From positions 74,273 through 138,272 of the forward strand of contig CAVZPD010000028.1 in the NCBI GenBank assembly GCA_963777045.1: a DNA stretch of 64,000 nucleotides, given 5' to 3'. The notes under the pieces are model-generated. The model was not told the origin of the DNA. It did no database searches and was given only the letters and a program-made list of their open reading frames with translations. A program made the translations under genes and the position numbers. The stretch is from JAPSGM01 sp963777045. Lineage in GTDB: Bacteria > Chloroflexota > Limnocylindria > QHBO01. Positions 17,881 to 25,898 of this stretch are shown here, piece by piece (positions within the stretch are counted from its first letter, which is position 1; every line of letters starts with the position of its first letter).

Positions 17881-18431
17881 GTCTTCCGTCCCGGCTCCAT
17901 GCGAATGCCATCGAAGGTCAGGCTGACGGGGTCCGCGTAGCGCTTGCCGTTCGTCTTGTCGTGGCGCCCGAAGGTGGGAGCCGCGATGCAGACCGTCAGG
18001 TCGTACTCGCCGGCCTCGTCGATGTGGATGCTGTGGCCGTAGTGGTACATGGTCGGGTGCCACAGGAACGGGAGCCGGAAGGTGCCCATCTCCTTGCCGT
18101 TGCGGGCGACGCTGACGTCCACGTGCAGCCCCGGCACGAACCGATGGTCGGCCGCGTCCATGACCACCACCTCGAGGTGGGCGGTGAGGTCCGCCGCCGG
18201 CTCCTTCAGCTCGAGCTTCCCGCCAAGCAGGTGCCAGAGTGGCTCGGCCTCCTCGGTGGCAACGCCGACCAGGTAGTCGCCGGCCTCCTGCGTCTGACCG
18301 GCCGTCGCCACGTTCTCGATGAAGTACTCGACCATCCGGTGGTAGGCGTCGCCGGCCTCGCGCGCCAGCTTCAGGCCATGCTTGCTGGCTTCGTCGGTGA
18401 CCTTGCGATTCGGAGCGGTCTGGCTGGTCAT
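17877..18431 (-). CDS. iron-transport (Tp34/P19-like) family protein, apparently non-secreted
   Basis: The protein has 184 residues. The second half matches the iron-transport/P19 beta-sandwich family: LTAHLEVVVMDAADHRFVPG, then GTFRLPFLWHPTMYHYGHSI with the HP...HYG metal-site motif, then EAGEYDLTVCIAAPTF. Known members are periplasmic and bind Fe or Cu. Here no signal peptide is evident from ATG 18431, so a cytoplasmic role or unusual export is possible. A GTG at 18506 overlapping the upstream stop (GTGA) is an alternative start. I reject it because the extra 25 codons have many A/T third positions and GGGAG precedes 18431. Confidence 0.7.
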   Translation of the reverse strand: MTSQTAPNRKVTDEASKHGLKLAREAGDAYHRMVEYFIENVATAGQTQEAGDYLVGVATEEAEPLWHLLGGKLELKEPAADLTAHLEVVVMDAADHRFVPGLHVDVSVARNGKEMGTFRLPFLWHPTMYHYGHSIHIDEAGEYDLTVCIAAPTFGRHDKTNGKRYADPVSLTFDGIRMEPGRKT

Positions 18432-18502
18432 GTGTGCGGCTCCCGGTGCGGCTTCTGATTCATGGTCATGCCACAACTTGACCGCAGCCGCCGTGCCAGA
18501 GA

Positions 18503-19390
18503 TCACGCTCCCTCGGTGTAGCCCAGGTCAGCGAGCGCTGCATCGAGCCGTGCGCGTTCTGCGTCGGTGAGCGGTCGCATGGGCGGTCGCATATCCGGCC
18601 GGACCGCGATCCCGCGTCGGCCGAGCGCGTGCTTCACCGAGGCGATGAATGGCTGAGCCTCCATCACCTGGCGCACACCCGCGAGGCGTGTCGCTGCCGC
18701 ATCGTCCGGCTGGTCGAGACCGTGCCGCACGATCTCGGGAAACGCGCTGGCCAGGCCCGAGACCGATCCCTTGGCGCCGCCGGCGATTGCCGGCGTGATC
18801 AGCGGCTCCGAACCGACAAGGACGGGCAGGCCCACCGACAGGTACGGCTCGACACGTTCATACGGCGACTCGCTGACCTTCAGGCCGGCGAGGTTCGGCG
18901 CCGCCTGCCTCAGTTGCTCCACCACCTCGATCGGCACCGGGTAGCCGCTGCGCGCCGCGAAGGCATAGATGAAGAAGGGGAGTGGAGCGCAGGCGGCAGC
19001 GGCGGCCGCCAGGTGGGCACCGAGCGCACCTGCATCGAGGGGGAAGTAGGGGGGCGGGATGACTGCCACCCCATCGGCTCCGATCTCGGCGGCATGCGCG
19101 GCGAGCGCACAGGTATCGCGGGTGCTCTGCGCGCCGGCGTGTACCACCAGGATCCCGTCGGTCAGGGCCGCGCGAAAGAGGACGGCGGCGTGCATTCGCT
19201 CTTCGAGCGAGAGCAGGATCCCCTCGCCGGTGGTGCCGCAGGCGAAGAGTCCGTCAGCGCCGTGCCCGGTGAGGAACCGCACCATCGGCCAGAAGGCCGG
19301 TTCGTCCAGTGCTTCGCCGTCGTCGCGCAGTGGCGTCACGGCAGCCGCGATCAGCGGACGGTGCGGCAGGTCCCATGGCAGGTCGGACAC
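18503..19390 (-). CDS. dihydrodipicolinate synthase/N-acetylneuraminate lyase family aldolase
   Basis: This 295-residue (beta/alpha)8 class I aldolase has the DapA-family GTTGEG motif (about 53-58), a Tyr in FIYAFAARSGY and the Schiff-base Lys in NLAGLKVSES (about 175). Such enzymes condense or cleave pyruvate with an aldehyde. Isolated members are often not the biosynthetic DapA but sugar-acid or hydroxyproline-pathway lyases, and the specificity is open here. The GTG start at 19390 follows TACGCT by 6 nt, so it is probably leaderless. The iron-transport-like gene lies 72 nt downstream on the same strand. Confidence 0.85.
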   Translation of the reverse strand: MSDLPWDLPHRPLIAAAVTPLRDDGEALDEPAFWPMVRFLTGHGADGLFACGTTGEGILLSLEERMHAAVLFRAALTDGILVVHAGAQSTRDTCALAAHAAEIGADGVAVIPPPYFPLDAGALGAHLAAAAAACAPLPFFIYAFAARSGYPVPIEVVEQLRQAAPNLAGLKVSESPYERVEPYLSVGLPVLVGSEPLITPAIAGGAKGSVSGLASAFPEIVRHGLDQPDDAAATRLAGVRQVMEAQPFIASVKHALGRRGIAVRPDMRPPMRPLTDAERARLDAALADLGYTEGA

Positions 19391-19396
19391 GTGCCC

Positions 19397-19402
19397 AGCG
19401 TA
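19397..19402 (-). promoter_or_regulatory. -10 TACGCT for the DapA-family gene
   Basis: On the minus strand TACGCT ends 6 nt before the GTG start at 19390. No Shine-Dalgarno sequence is present, so a leaderless start is likely. Confidence 0.4.
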
Positions 19403-19427
19403 CCTTGTGGCGCCCGATCCGGGCGGC

Positions 19428-19433
19428 TAGTCT
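19428..19433 (+). promoter_or_regulatory. -10 TAGTCT for the adenosine deaminase gene
   Basis: TAGTCT ends 9 nt before ATG 19443 with no ribosome binding site between, matching the leaderless pattern seen across this window. Confidence 0.4.
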
Positions 19434-19442
19434 CGCTGGACG

Positions 19443-20558
19443 ATGGTGACGCTGAAGCGGCCGGCCCCGGATCTCGACGCGATCCGCCGCGCGCCGAAAG
19501 TGCTGCTCCACGACCACCTGGATGGCGGCCTGCGGCCGGCGACCATCATCGAGCTGGCTCGTGACGCCGGCTATGCCGGCCTGCCCACCAGCGATCCCGA
19601 CGAGCTCGGTCGCTGGTTCACGCGGGGCGCAGACCGCAAGAGCCTGGAGCTCTACCTCGATGGGTTCCGGCACACCGTCGCCGTGATGCAGACGCGTGAT
19701 GCCGTCGAGCGCGTCGCCGCTGAATGCGCGGAGGATCTCGCGGCCGATGGCGTCGTCTACGCCGAGGTGCGGATGGCGCCCGAGCTCCTGACCGAGGGCG
19801 GGCTCAGCCTGGACGAGGCGACCGAGGCCATGCTAGCCGGCCTGCGGCGGGGCGCGGAGGGGCGTCCCATCACGCTGGGCCTGATCATCACCGCCATGCG
19901 CCAGGCCGCGCGCTCGGTGGAGATCGCCGAGCTGGCGGTCCGCCACCGCGAGGGTGGCGTGGTCGGGTTCGACATCGCCGGGCCCGAGGCCGGCTTCCCG
20001 CCGAGCCGGCACCTGGACGCCTTTCACCTCATCGCCCACGAGAACTTCCACTTCACGATCCACGCTGGCGAGGGCTTCGGCCTGCCGAGCATCTGGGAGG
20101 CGCTGCAGTGGTGCGGCGCCGAGCGGCTTGGCCACGGCGTCCGCATCGTGGACGACATCACGCAGCGGCCCGACGGCCGGATCGTGCTCGGTCGGCTGGC
20201 GGCCTACGTGCGCGATCGACGCGTGCCGCTGGAGATGTGTCCCACCTCGAACGTCCACACCGGCGCGGCTGCCAGCGTGGCCGAGCATCCGATTGATCTG
20301 TTGCGGCGACTGCGCTTCCGCGTGACGGTCAACACCGACAATCGGCTGATGAGCGGCATCAGCCTGTCAGACGAGTTCGCGGCGCTGGTGGCGGCCTTCG
20401 GCATCGGCCTCGACGAGATGGAGTGGCTGACCCTCAACGCCATGAAGTCGGCGTTCTGGCCCTTCGACGGCCGGCTGCGCATCATCAACGAGCAGATCAA
20501 GCCCGGCTACGCTCGGCTGCAGGCGGAGCAGGCTGCCGTGGAGCTGGGCTCGGCCTGA
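19443..20558 (+). CDS. add: adenosine deaminase
   Basis: This 371-residue metal-dependent amidohydrolase has the family landmarks in order: LLHDHLDGGLRP (Zn His pair, 23-28), HFTIHAGEGFG (His207 and catalytic Glu), ERLGHGVRI (His), MCPTSNVHTG, and VTVNTDNRLMS with the metal Asp at about 299. The TDN in place of TDD is usual for high-GC bacterial adenosine deaminases. It converts adenosine or deoxyadenosine to inosine in purine salvage. It is divergent from the aldolase gene and has its own promoter. It could in principle be an adenine deaminase or AMP-type member, but the overall motifs favour adenosine. Confidence 0.9.
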   Translation: MVTLKRPAPDLDAIRRAPKVLLHDHLDGGLRPATIIELARDAGYAGLPTSDPDELGRWFTRGADRKSLELYLDGFRHTVAVMQTRDAVERVAAECAEDLAADGVVYAEVRMAPELLTEGGLSLDEATEAMLAGLRRGAEGRPITLGLIITAMRQAARSVEIAELAVRHREGGVVGFDIAGPEAGFPPSRHLDAFHLIAHENFHFTIHAGEGFGLPSIWEALQWCGAERLGHGVRIVDDITQRPDGRIVLGRLAAYVRDRRVPLEMCPTSNVHTGAAASVAEHPIDLLRRLRFRVTVNTDNRLMSGISLSDEFAALVAAFGIGLDEMEWLTLNAMKSAFWPFDGRLRIINEQIKPGYARLQAEQAAVELGSA

Positions 20559-20571
20559 GACTGAGGCGGGG

Positions 20572-21570
20572 CTAGTTCCGTGAACCGCGGCCACGCGCCG
20601 CACGAACCGAGGGTCGCAGCCAGCGCGGCATGTCGGCCTCCTCTCGGAACGGACGCGCTGCGGCCACGGTCGGGCCAGCGGGTGCGCCGCCGGCCTGGGC
20701 AGAGAGGAGCGCTCCGGCCGCCGGATCGGACGCGGTCGGACCTGGCCGCCTGGATAGTGCCAGCAGCAGCCACAGGCCGGCCACCGTCACCACTGCCCAC
20801 GTCGCAAACCGGATGAAGCCGTCGGACGGACTGCCGTGGCTCGGGCCGGTTCCGCCCTTGGCCGGCGGGTTCGCATCGTCGCTGCTCGTGACGATCGCCG
20901 GCGAAGGAGGGGTCGTCCCCGCCGCGGGGGAGGCCGTGGCGATGCTGGCGCTTGCGCTCGGCACGGGCACGGTGGGCGGCGGCGAGGCGCCCGAGGCGGA
21001 GGAGGGTGTCGAAGCGGCGGTGGACGGTGGGGCTGTGGGTGTGGCCGGCGCCACGGTCGGCCGCGCCGTTGGCGCCGGCGTCGGTTTCGGCGTCGGTTTC
21101 GGCGTCGGTTTCGGCGTCGGTTTCGGCGTGGGCTTTGGCGTCGGCGGCGGCGTGGGGGCGGCCGCGGTTACCACGAAGGTCGCCGGCCGCACGCCCGCCA
21201 ATGTTGCGTACTTGCTGCCTGATGCTGCCGTGAAGGAGTAGCCGTACGCCCCCGGCGTCGTGAACTGGAGGGCTCTGCTGAAGATGACCCCGCTCGCATA
21301 CGACGTCCCGGCCGCGCTCAGCGCATAGGTTCCCAGGCCCGCGACCTGCAGCGTCACCTTGTCAGGAGCGCAGTTTCCGGTGTCGCGGTAGGTAACCGTG
21401 AAGACGAACGAGGTGGAGGCACTGCCGGAGCCGGGGCTGACGCCACCGTTCGAGAGGCTGAGGGTGTGGCCCCCACCGTTGCATTGGCCCGCGCCGGCAA
21501 CGGCCGGCCAGGCCAGTGTCAGCAGGAGCGCCGCAACGAGGGCCGCAGCCGCGTACCTGGCGATGAGCAT
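20572..21570 (-). CDS. secreted Pro-rich protein with C-terminal membrane anchor
   Basis: This 332-residue protein has a signal peptide (about 1-27, ending AVAGAG). An Ig-like beta domain (about 28-135) follows, with two Cys that could pair. A (KPTP)n stretch, a long low-complexity Pro/Ser/Thr/Ala linker and a membrane helix near 275-293 (FATWAVVTVAGLWLLLALSRR) follow in turn. The topology is an extracellular domain on a stalk. I do not recognise a function; adhesion or sensing is a guess. ATG 21570 is preceded immediately by GGAGGG. The gene is convergent with adenosine deaminase and divergent from a GGDEF gene. Confidence 0.75.
   Translation of the reverse strand: MLIARYAAAALVAALLLTLAWPAVAGAGQCNGGGHTLSLSNGGVSPGSGSASTSFVFTVTYRDTGNCAPDKVTLQVAGLGTYALSAAGTSYASGVIFSRALQFTTPGAYGYSFTAASGSKYATLAGVRPATFVVTAAAPTPPPTPKPTPKPTPKPTPKPTPKPTPAPTARPTVAPATPTAPPSTAASTPSSASGASPPPTVPVPSASASIATASPAAGTTPPSPAIVTSSDDANPPAKGGTGPSHGSPSDGFIRFATWAVVTVAGLWLLLALSRRPGPTASDPAAGALLSAQAGGAPAGPTVAAARPFREEADMPRWLRPSVRAARGRGSRN
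21080..21145. repeat. 12-bp tandem repeat encoding KPTP units
   Basis: About five copies of a 12-bp unit (ggtttcggcgtc on the plus strand) lie in frame in the Pro-rich stalk of the secreted protein; on the coding strand each gives Lys-Pro-Thr-Pro. Confidence 0.85.
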
Positions 21571-21600
21571 CCCTCCATGGGCAATTGCAGACGTTCTTCG

Positions 21601-21725
21601 CTCTACCCCGCAGCAACGGTAGAGCGGTCGACGTTGGCCGGCACATGGGAAGTCCGTACCAGGCCCAGGTCCTGGTGGGAGCCAACCGCCGCAGGGACCT
21701 GGGTCATGCCTGCCGGTACTACCGG
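21601..21725. promoter_or_regulatory. hairpin-rich divergent intergenic region
   Basis: Three inverted repeats stack in the gap between the secreted-protein and GGDEF genes. They are CTCTACC...GGTAGAG (21601-21607/21618-21624), CCCAGGTCC...GGACCTGGG (21664-21672/21695-21703) and CCGGTA-c-TACCGG (21713-21725). The region could be a structured leader or a set of operators. I do not recognise a known riboswitch; the GEMM c-di-GMP core is absent. Confidence 0.45.
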
Positions 21726-21792
21726 GCCATGCCTGAATCGATGCCGGAGGGGTATGACGTAGTGGCAAATCGCTAACCGGCCAGGAAACGGC

Positions 21793-22860
21793 ATGTCATC
21801 TCTCCCGGGCTACGCACAGCAGAGCACCACGACCGCGGCGTCACCAGCCGGGGCGCGGATCGCTGCGTCGACGCCCGCCGCGCTCTCGGTGGCCTTCCTT
21901 GGCGTCATGGCGATCACCCTCCCGTTCTACCTGGGAGCGGCACCCGAACCGTTCGACATCGGCTCACTGGTGTGGCTGCTGGCGGCCGGAACAATGCTGC
22001 CGATGGCCCTCGTCGCCGCGTCGCGGCAGCTCACGGATCGTCGCGGCGCAGGCGCCCAGGCTGCGGTCGCGTTCGAGGGACTGGCGGAGGTCGTGCGAGC
22101 CGATGCAGCGGAACCCGCTGTCCACGCGCAGACCGGCCTGCTCGATGCCGGCGGCTTTGACGCCGAACTGGCGCGGCAGGTCCAACTGGCCTACGAGATG
22201 GATCAACCCCTCTCCCTGGCCGTCCTCGACATCGACCAGCTGGCGCGGATCAACGAGCAGCATGGCGAGGAGGCGGGAGACCGTGTCCTGGCTGGCATCG
22301 GGCGGCTGCTCGCAAGCCGGACGCGAACCGACGACTTCGCGTTCCGAACCGATGGCGACGAGTTCGCCGTCCTGATGCCCGGATGTCCCGCCGGCAGGGC
22401 GCAGGGGGTCCTGCGTCGACTGCTGCTGGCCGCGCTCGAAGAGGGCGACAAGGCAGATGCCGGGTGCGAGTGGTCGTTCTCAGCCGGTATCTCAAGCCTC
22501 CCCGAACTGAGCGAGAGCGCAGCCGCGCTGCGGCGCGACGCGCACGCCGCCCTCAGCTGGGCGAAGGCGCACGGCCGAACCGACGTGCAGCTCTTCGACT
22601 CGTTCCGTGACCTGACCGAGGAGGAGCGCCGCGACGCCGACGCGCTGTCGACCCCGCCGCCTCCTGGCGACGACGACTTCACCTCGGGCGGCGAGGCCGG
22701 GCCCCCCATCCAGCTCCGCTTCCTGGGAGCCCCCGCCCAGGCATCATCGGTCCCGGCGCCCAGTTCCGGACGAGAGACGGAGTGGGTGGACCCGCGCCTG
22801 GTGCTCATCGGCCTGGCGGATGCGCCGCGCGCCAGTGCGACCTCCAAGCGTCCTCGCTGA
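21793..22860 (+). CDS. membrane GGDEF-domain protein (diguanylate cyclase, variant DGDEF)
   Basis: The protein has 355 residues. Two membrane helices (about 31-50 and 57-77) precede a GGDEF domain (about 112-275). The signature reads FRTDGDEFAVL, with Asp replacing the first Gly. The metal/substrate residues VLDIDQLARINEQHGE and an inhibitory I-site RTDD, five residues before the signature, are kept. The enzyme is therefore probably active and product-inhibited, making c-di-GMP from GTP. Activity with the DGDEF variant is not certain. A polar C-terminal tail of about 80 residues follows. The upstream gap is rich in inverted repeats. Confidence 0.85.
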   Translation: MSSLPGYAQQSTTTAASPAGARIAASTPAALSVAFLGVMAITLPFYLGAAPEPFDIGSLVWLLAAGTMLPMALVAASRQLTDRRGAGAQAAVAFEGLAEVVRADAAEPAVHAQTGLLDAGGFDAELARQVQLAYEMDQPLSLAVLDIDQLARINEQHGEEAGDRVLAGIGRLLASRTRTDDFAFRTDGDEFAVLMPGCPAGRAQGVLRRLLLAALEEGDKADAGCEWSFSAGISSLPELSESAAALRRDAHAALSWAKAHGRTDVQLFDSFRDLTEEERRDADALSTPPPPGDDDFTSGGEAGPPIQLRFLGAPAQASSVPAPSSGRETEWVDPRLVLIGLADAPRASATSKRPR

Positions 22861-22982
22861 ACCAACGTTCCCGCCGCCACGGCGGCTCGGGTCACGGCCC
22901 GGCGTCGGCCAACGGGCAGCTCGCATCGGTGTATCCTGAGTCGACAGTCGATGAGCCTCTTCCACGAGGAGAACTGCCCGAT

Positions 22983-23228
<246 letters not shown>

Positions 23229-23229
23229 C

Positions 23230-23547
23230 GTGGCAGCTCGCTTCATCGCGCTCTTCAGCCAACCCGAGGATCCCGAGGCCTTCGACCGGCACTACCGCGA
23301 GGTCCACGCACCGATCGTCCGTCGCTACCCGAAGCTTCGCGAGCTGCGCCTGACGAAGGCCGATGGCGTGGCTGGTCGCCCGTCGCCCTACTACCTGGTG
23401 GCGGAGATGGCCTTCGACTCGCGCGCCGACCTGGATGCCGCGCTCGCTTCCGAGGCGGGGATGGAGAGCGGCCGCGACCTGCGCAACTTCGCGGGCGCCG
23501 GCGTGAACATGCTGATCGTCGACGACGACGCGCCGCTGGAGGCCTGA
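23230..23547 (+). CDS. EthD-family protein
   Basis: This 105-residue dimeric alpha-beta-barrel protein matches EthD: ARFIALFSQPEDPEAFDRHY near the start, then HAPIVRRYPKLREL and YYLVAEMAFDSRADLDAAL. The GTG start lies one base after the ferredoxin stop, so the genes are coupled. EthD proteins accompany cytochrome P450/ferredoxin ether-degradation systems and other ring-degrading loci; their own reaction is unclear. Position between a ferredoxin and crotonases suggests a role in catabolism. Confidence 0.85.
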   Translation: MAARFIALFSQPEDPEAFDRHYREVHAPIVRRYPKLRELRLTKADGVAGRPSPYYLVAEMAFDSRADLDAALASEAGMESGRDLRNFAGAGVNMLIVDDDAPLEA

Positions 23548-23551
23548 GGAG

Positions 23552-24511
23552 ATGCCTGAAGCATCGGTCCCGGCGCCGCAGGATCCTGCGGCCTTCGGAT
23601 TCGAGCGCATCAGCTACCGCAAGGATCCTGACGCCAGCGTGGCGACGGTGGCGATCGACCGGCCCGAGGTGCTGAACGCCTTCGACTTCACCACCCTGCG
23701 CGAGCTGGCGCAGGCCTTCCAGGACGCCAGTTGGGACGATGCGATCGCCGTGGTGGTCGTGACCGGTGCCGGTGATCGCGCCTTCTGCACCGGGGCCGAC
23801 CTCGATGAGCAGGCGCGGATGGGGACGCATTCAGGGCAGTACTGGCGCTGGATGGGCGCCTTCATCGAGATGCACGATCGGCTGCGCCATATCGGCAAGC
23901 CGACGATCGCGCGGATCAACGGCGTGGCGGTGGGTGGCGGCCAGGAGCTGCAGCTGGCCTGTGACCTGTCGGTGATGGTCGACGATACGTACATTCGCCA
24001 CGTGGGACCGGAGCACGGCTCGGTGCCGGCCGGCGGCGCGACGCAGTGGCTGCCGCTGGTGGTGGGGGATCGTCGGGCGCGCGAGATCGTCATGCTCTGC
24101 GACCGGATCTCGCCGCAGCAGGCGCTCGACTGGGGGTTGGTCTCGCGGGTCGTCCCGCGCGCCCAGCTCGACGCCACCGTGGCCGACCTGGCCGACAACC
24201 TCCGGCGCAAGCTGCCGGAGACGATTCGCTACACGAAGGCACAGCTCAACTGGTGGCGCGATCTCGTGTGGTCCCAGACGGTCACGCACGCGCGCGACTG
24301 GCTGGCGATCCACTCGACCTCGGACGAGACGAAGGAGGCGGTGGACGCGTTCCACGAGAAGCGCGAGCCCCGCTACGACGCCCTGCGTGAAATGGCGGTC
24401 TCGCCGCGGACGTGTGGGCGGTGCGGCGCCTCGGGCCTTCCGGCGGGACATGGTTTCTGCGGCGTCTGCGGCTCGCCCCTGACCGATGCGTGGGAGCGTG
24501 CGGAGCCGTGA
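23552..24511 (+). CDS. enoyl-CoA hydratase/isomerase-family protein with C-terminal zinc ribbon
   Basis: This 319-residue protein has a crotonase fold (about 15-270): VATVAIDRPEVLNAFDF, GAGDRAFCTGADLDE (oxyanion-hole loop) and VGGGQELQLACDLSV. HVGPEHGSVPAGGATQW carries a second acidic residue. Both catalytic-type Glu positions are kept, so hydratase or hydrolase chemistry on a CoA thioester is plausible. Unusually, the tail adds a zinc ribbon: TCGRCGASGLPAGHGFCGVC with two CxxC pairs. ATG 23552 follows TGAGGAG, which overlaps the previous stop. The last codons overlap the next crotonase as GTGA. Substrate unknown. Confidence 0.85.
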   Translation: MPEASVPAPQDPAAFGFERISYRKDPDASVATVAIDRPEVLNAFDFTTLRELAQAFQDASWDDAIAVVVVTGAGDRAFCTGADLDEQARMGTHSGQYWRWMGAFIEMHDRLRHIGKPTIARINGVAVGGGQELQLACDLSVMVDDTYIRHVGPEHGSVPAGGATQWLPLVVGDRRAREIVMLCDRISPQQALDWGLVSRVVPRAQLDATVADLADNLRRKLPETIRYTKAQLNWWRDLVWSQTVTHARDWLAIHSTSDETKEAVDAFHEKREPRYDALREMAVSPRTCGRCGASGLPAGHGFCGVCGSPLTDAWERAEP

Positions 24512-25293
24512 CGGCTGCGGAGCAGCTCGTCCTCGTCGAGCGGCAGGCGGAGCAGCGGACGGCCCTGGTCCGCCTCAACCGGCCGAAGCAGCTCAACGCC
24601 CTCAACGGCGCGACCATGGACGCCCTCTGCGAGGCGCTCGAAGAGCTCGACCGCGACGATGGGGTTCGCGCCATCGTCGTCACCGGCAGCGAGCGCGCCT
24701 TCGCCGCCGGGGCGGACATCGGCGAGATGGCGGGGGCTACGCCCGTCGACATGCTCCGGACCAACCGCATCGCACAGTGGGACCGAATCCGGCGCATCAC
24801 CAAGCCGGTGATCGCCGCGGTCAACGGCTGGTGCCTCGGGGGCGGCTGCGAGCTGGCCATGGCGCTCGACCTGATCCTGGCCGGAGAGAATGCGAAGTTC
24901 GGGCAGCCGGAGATCAACATCGGCGTCATCCCGGGCGCCGGCGGCACGCAGCGGCTGACGCGGGCCATCGGCAAGAGCCGCGCCATGGAGATGGTCCTGA
25001 CCGGCGAACCGATGAGTGCGCCAGAGGCGGCCGACCGCGGTCTGGTGGCGCGGGTGATCCCCGACGAGCTGGTGGTCGAGGACGCCCTGGCGCTGGCCGC
25101 CAGGATCGCCACCAAGTCGCCGGTGGCACTGCGCGTCGCCAAGGAAGCGGTCAACGCCGCCTACGAGATGGGCCTGACCGATGCGCTGGCCCACGAGCGG
25201 CGCCTCTTCTATCTCCTCTTCGCCAGCGAGGACCAGAAGGAGGGGATGGCGGCATTCCTGGAGAAGCGCGAGCCCGATTTCAAAGGCAGATGA
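24508..25293 (+). CDS. enoyl-CoA hydratase
   Basis: This 261-residue protein is a classical crotonase. It has NRPKQLNALNGATMDAL, RAFAAGADIGEMAG, GGGCELAMALDLILAGENAK with the first catalytic Glu, and FGQPEINIGVIPGAGGTQRL with the second. Both Glu align with the general acid/base pair of mammalian short-chain enoyl-CoA hydratase, so hydration of 2-enoyl-CoA is well supported. The GTG at 24508 makes a GTGA overlap with the zinc-ribbon crotonase; its own end overlaps the next gene as ATGA. It would act in beta-oxidation of fatty or aromatic-derived acyl-CoA. Confidence 0.92.
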   Translation: MTAAEQLVLVERQAEQRTALVRLNRPKQLNALNGATMDALCEALEELDRDDGVRAIVVTGSERAFAAGADIGEMAGATPVDMLRTNRIAQWDRIRRITKPVIAAVNGWCLGGGCELAMALDLILAGENAKFGQPEINIGVIPGAGGTQRLTRAIGKSRAMEMVLTGEPMSAPEAADRGLVARVIPDELVVEDALALAARIATKSPVALRVAKEAVNAAYEMGLTDALAHERRLFYLLFASEDQKEGMAAFLEKREPDFKGR

Positions 25294-25898
25294 GCGACTA
25301 CCTCCGGCGCCTGCCGATCGGGGAGCGGCTGCCGCTGGGCGAGACCGCGGACGACCCGCTCTTTCCGTTCGACGGCGAGATCGCGGTCAAGCCCCTGGAG
25401 GAGCCGACTCTCCCCGAGCCGGAACGCCACGGGGTCGAATTGGCCGACTGCCAGTCGTGCAATGGGACCAGTGACGAGGCCCTGGTCGCCTGGGAGGACG
25501 AGCGCTGGCGCCTGCTGATCGAGCCAGAGCCCCATGGACTCCCCATGGTGGCGGTCCTGCAGCCGAAGGTGCACGCCGATTTGGAGGAGCTGCCGGCCCG
25601 CGAGGCCGCCGAGCTTGGGCCGATGATCCAGCGCGTCGCCCGCGCCATCGGTCGCCTCGACTCGGTGGGCAGGGTCCACGTCAACCGCTGGGGCGATGGC
25701 GGCTTCCACTTCCACGTCTGGTTCCTGGCGCGCCCGCAAGGCATGTGGCAGATGCGCGGTGCCATGCTCGCCGTGTGGGATGACCTGCTTCCCAAGGTTC
25801 CGGCTGGTGAGTGGGACGAGAGCCGCCGCTCGGTGGCGGAAGCCATGGCCGAAAAGGGCGGGGTCAGTCGGTTGGCTTCTGGACCCACCACTCCTTGA
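25290..25898 (+). CDS. HIT-superfamily-like protein
   Basis: This 202-residue soluble protein begins at the ATG of an ATGA overlap. A CQSC pair occurs near residue 54. The C-terminal half has GRVHVNRWGDGGFHFHVWF. The H-x-H-x-W segment resembles the histidine-triad loop, with the third His replaced by Trp. HIT proteins hydrolyse or transfer nucleotidyl groups. The nucleophilic middle His is kept, so activity is possible, but the fold assignment is by motif only. Coupling to crotonases suggests a catabolic setting, perhaps handling acyl-adenylates (speculative). Confidence 0.6.
   Translation: MSDYLRRLPIGERLPLGETADDPLFPFDGEIAVKPLEEPTLPEPERHGVELADCQSCNGTSDEALVAWEDERWRLLIEPEPHGLPMVAVLQPKVHADLEELPAREAAELGPMIQRVARAIGRLDSVGRVHVNRWGDGGFHFHVWFLARPQGMWQMRGAMLAVWDDLLPKVPAGEWDESRRSVAEAMAEKGGVSRLASGPTTP

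Noticed and set aside
18432..18506. Upstream GTG start for the iron-transport-like gene
   Set aside because: The added 25 codons have many A/T third positions, unlike all coding sequence around, although the GTGA overlap is tempting.
21585..21776. 63-codon plus-strand frame before the GGDEF gene
   Set aside because: Third-position GC is only moderate, there is no ribosome binding site, and the inverted repeats in it favour an RNA or operator; kept only as a possibility in the findings.
21571..21792. c-di-GMP riboswitch upstream of the GGDEF gene
   Set aside because: The conserved GEMM-I core and tetraloop receptor sequences are not present on either strand.
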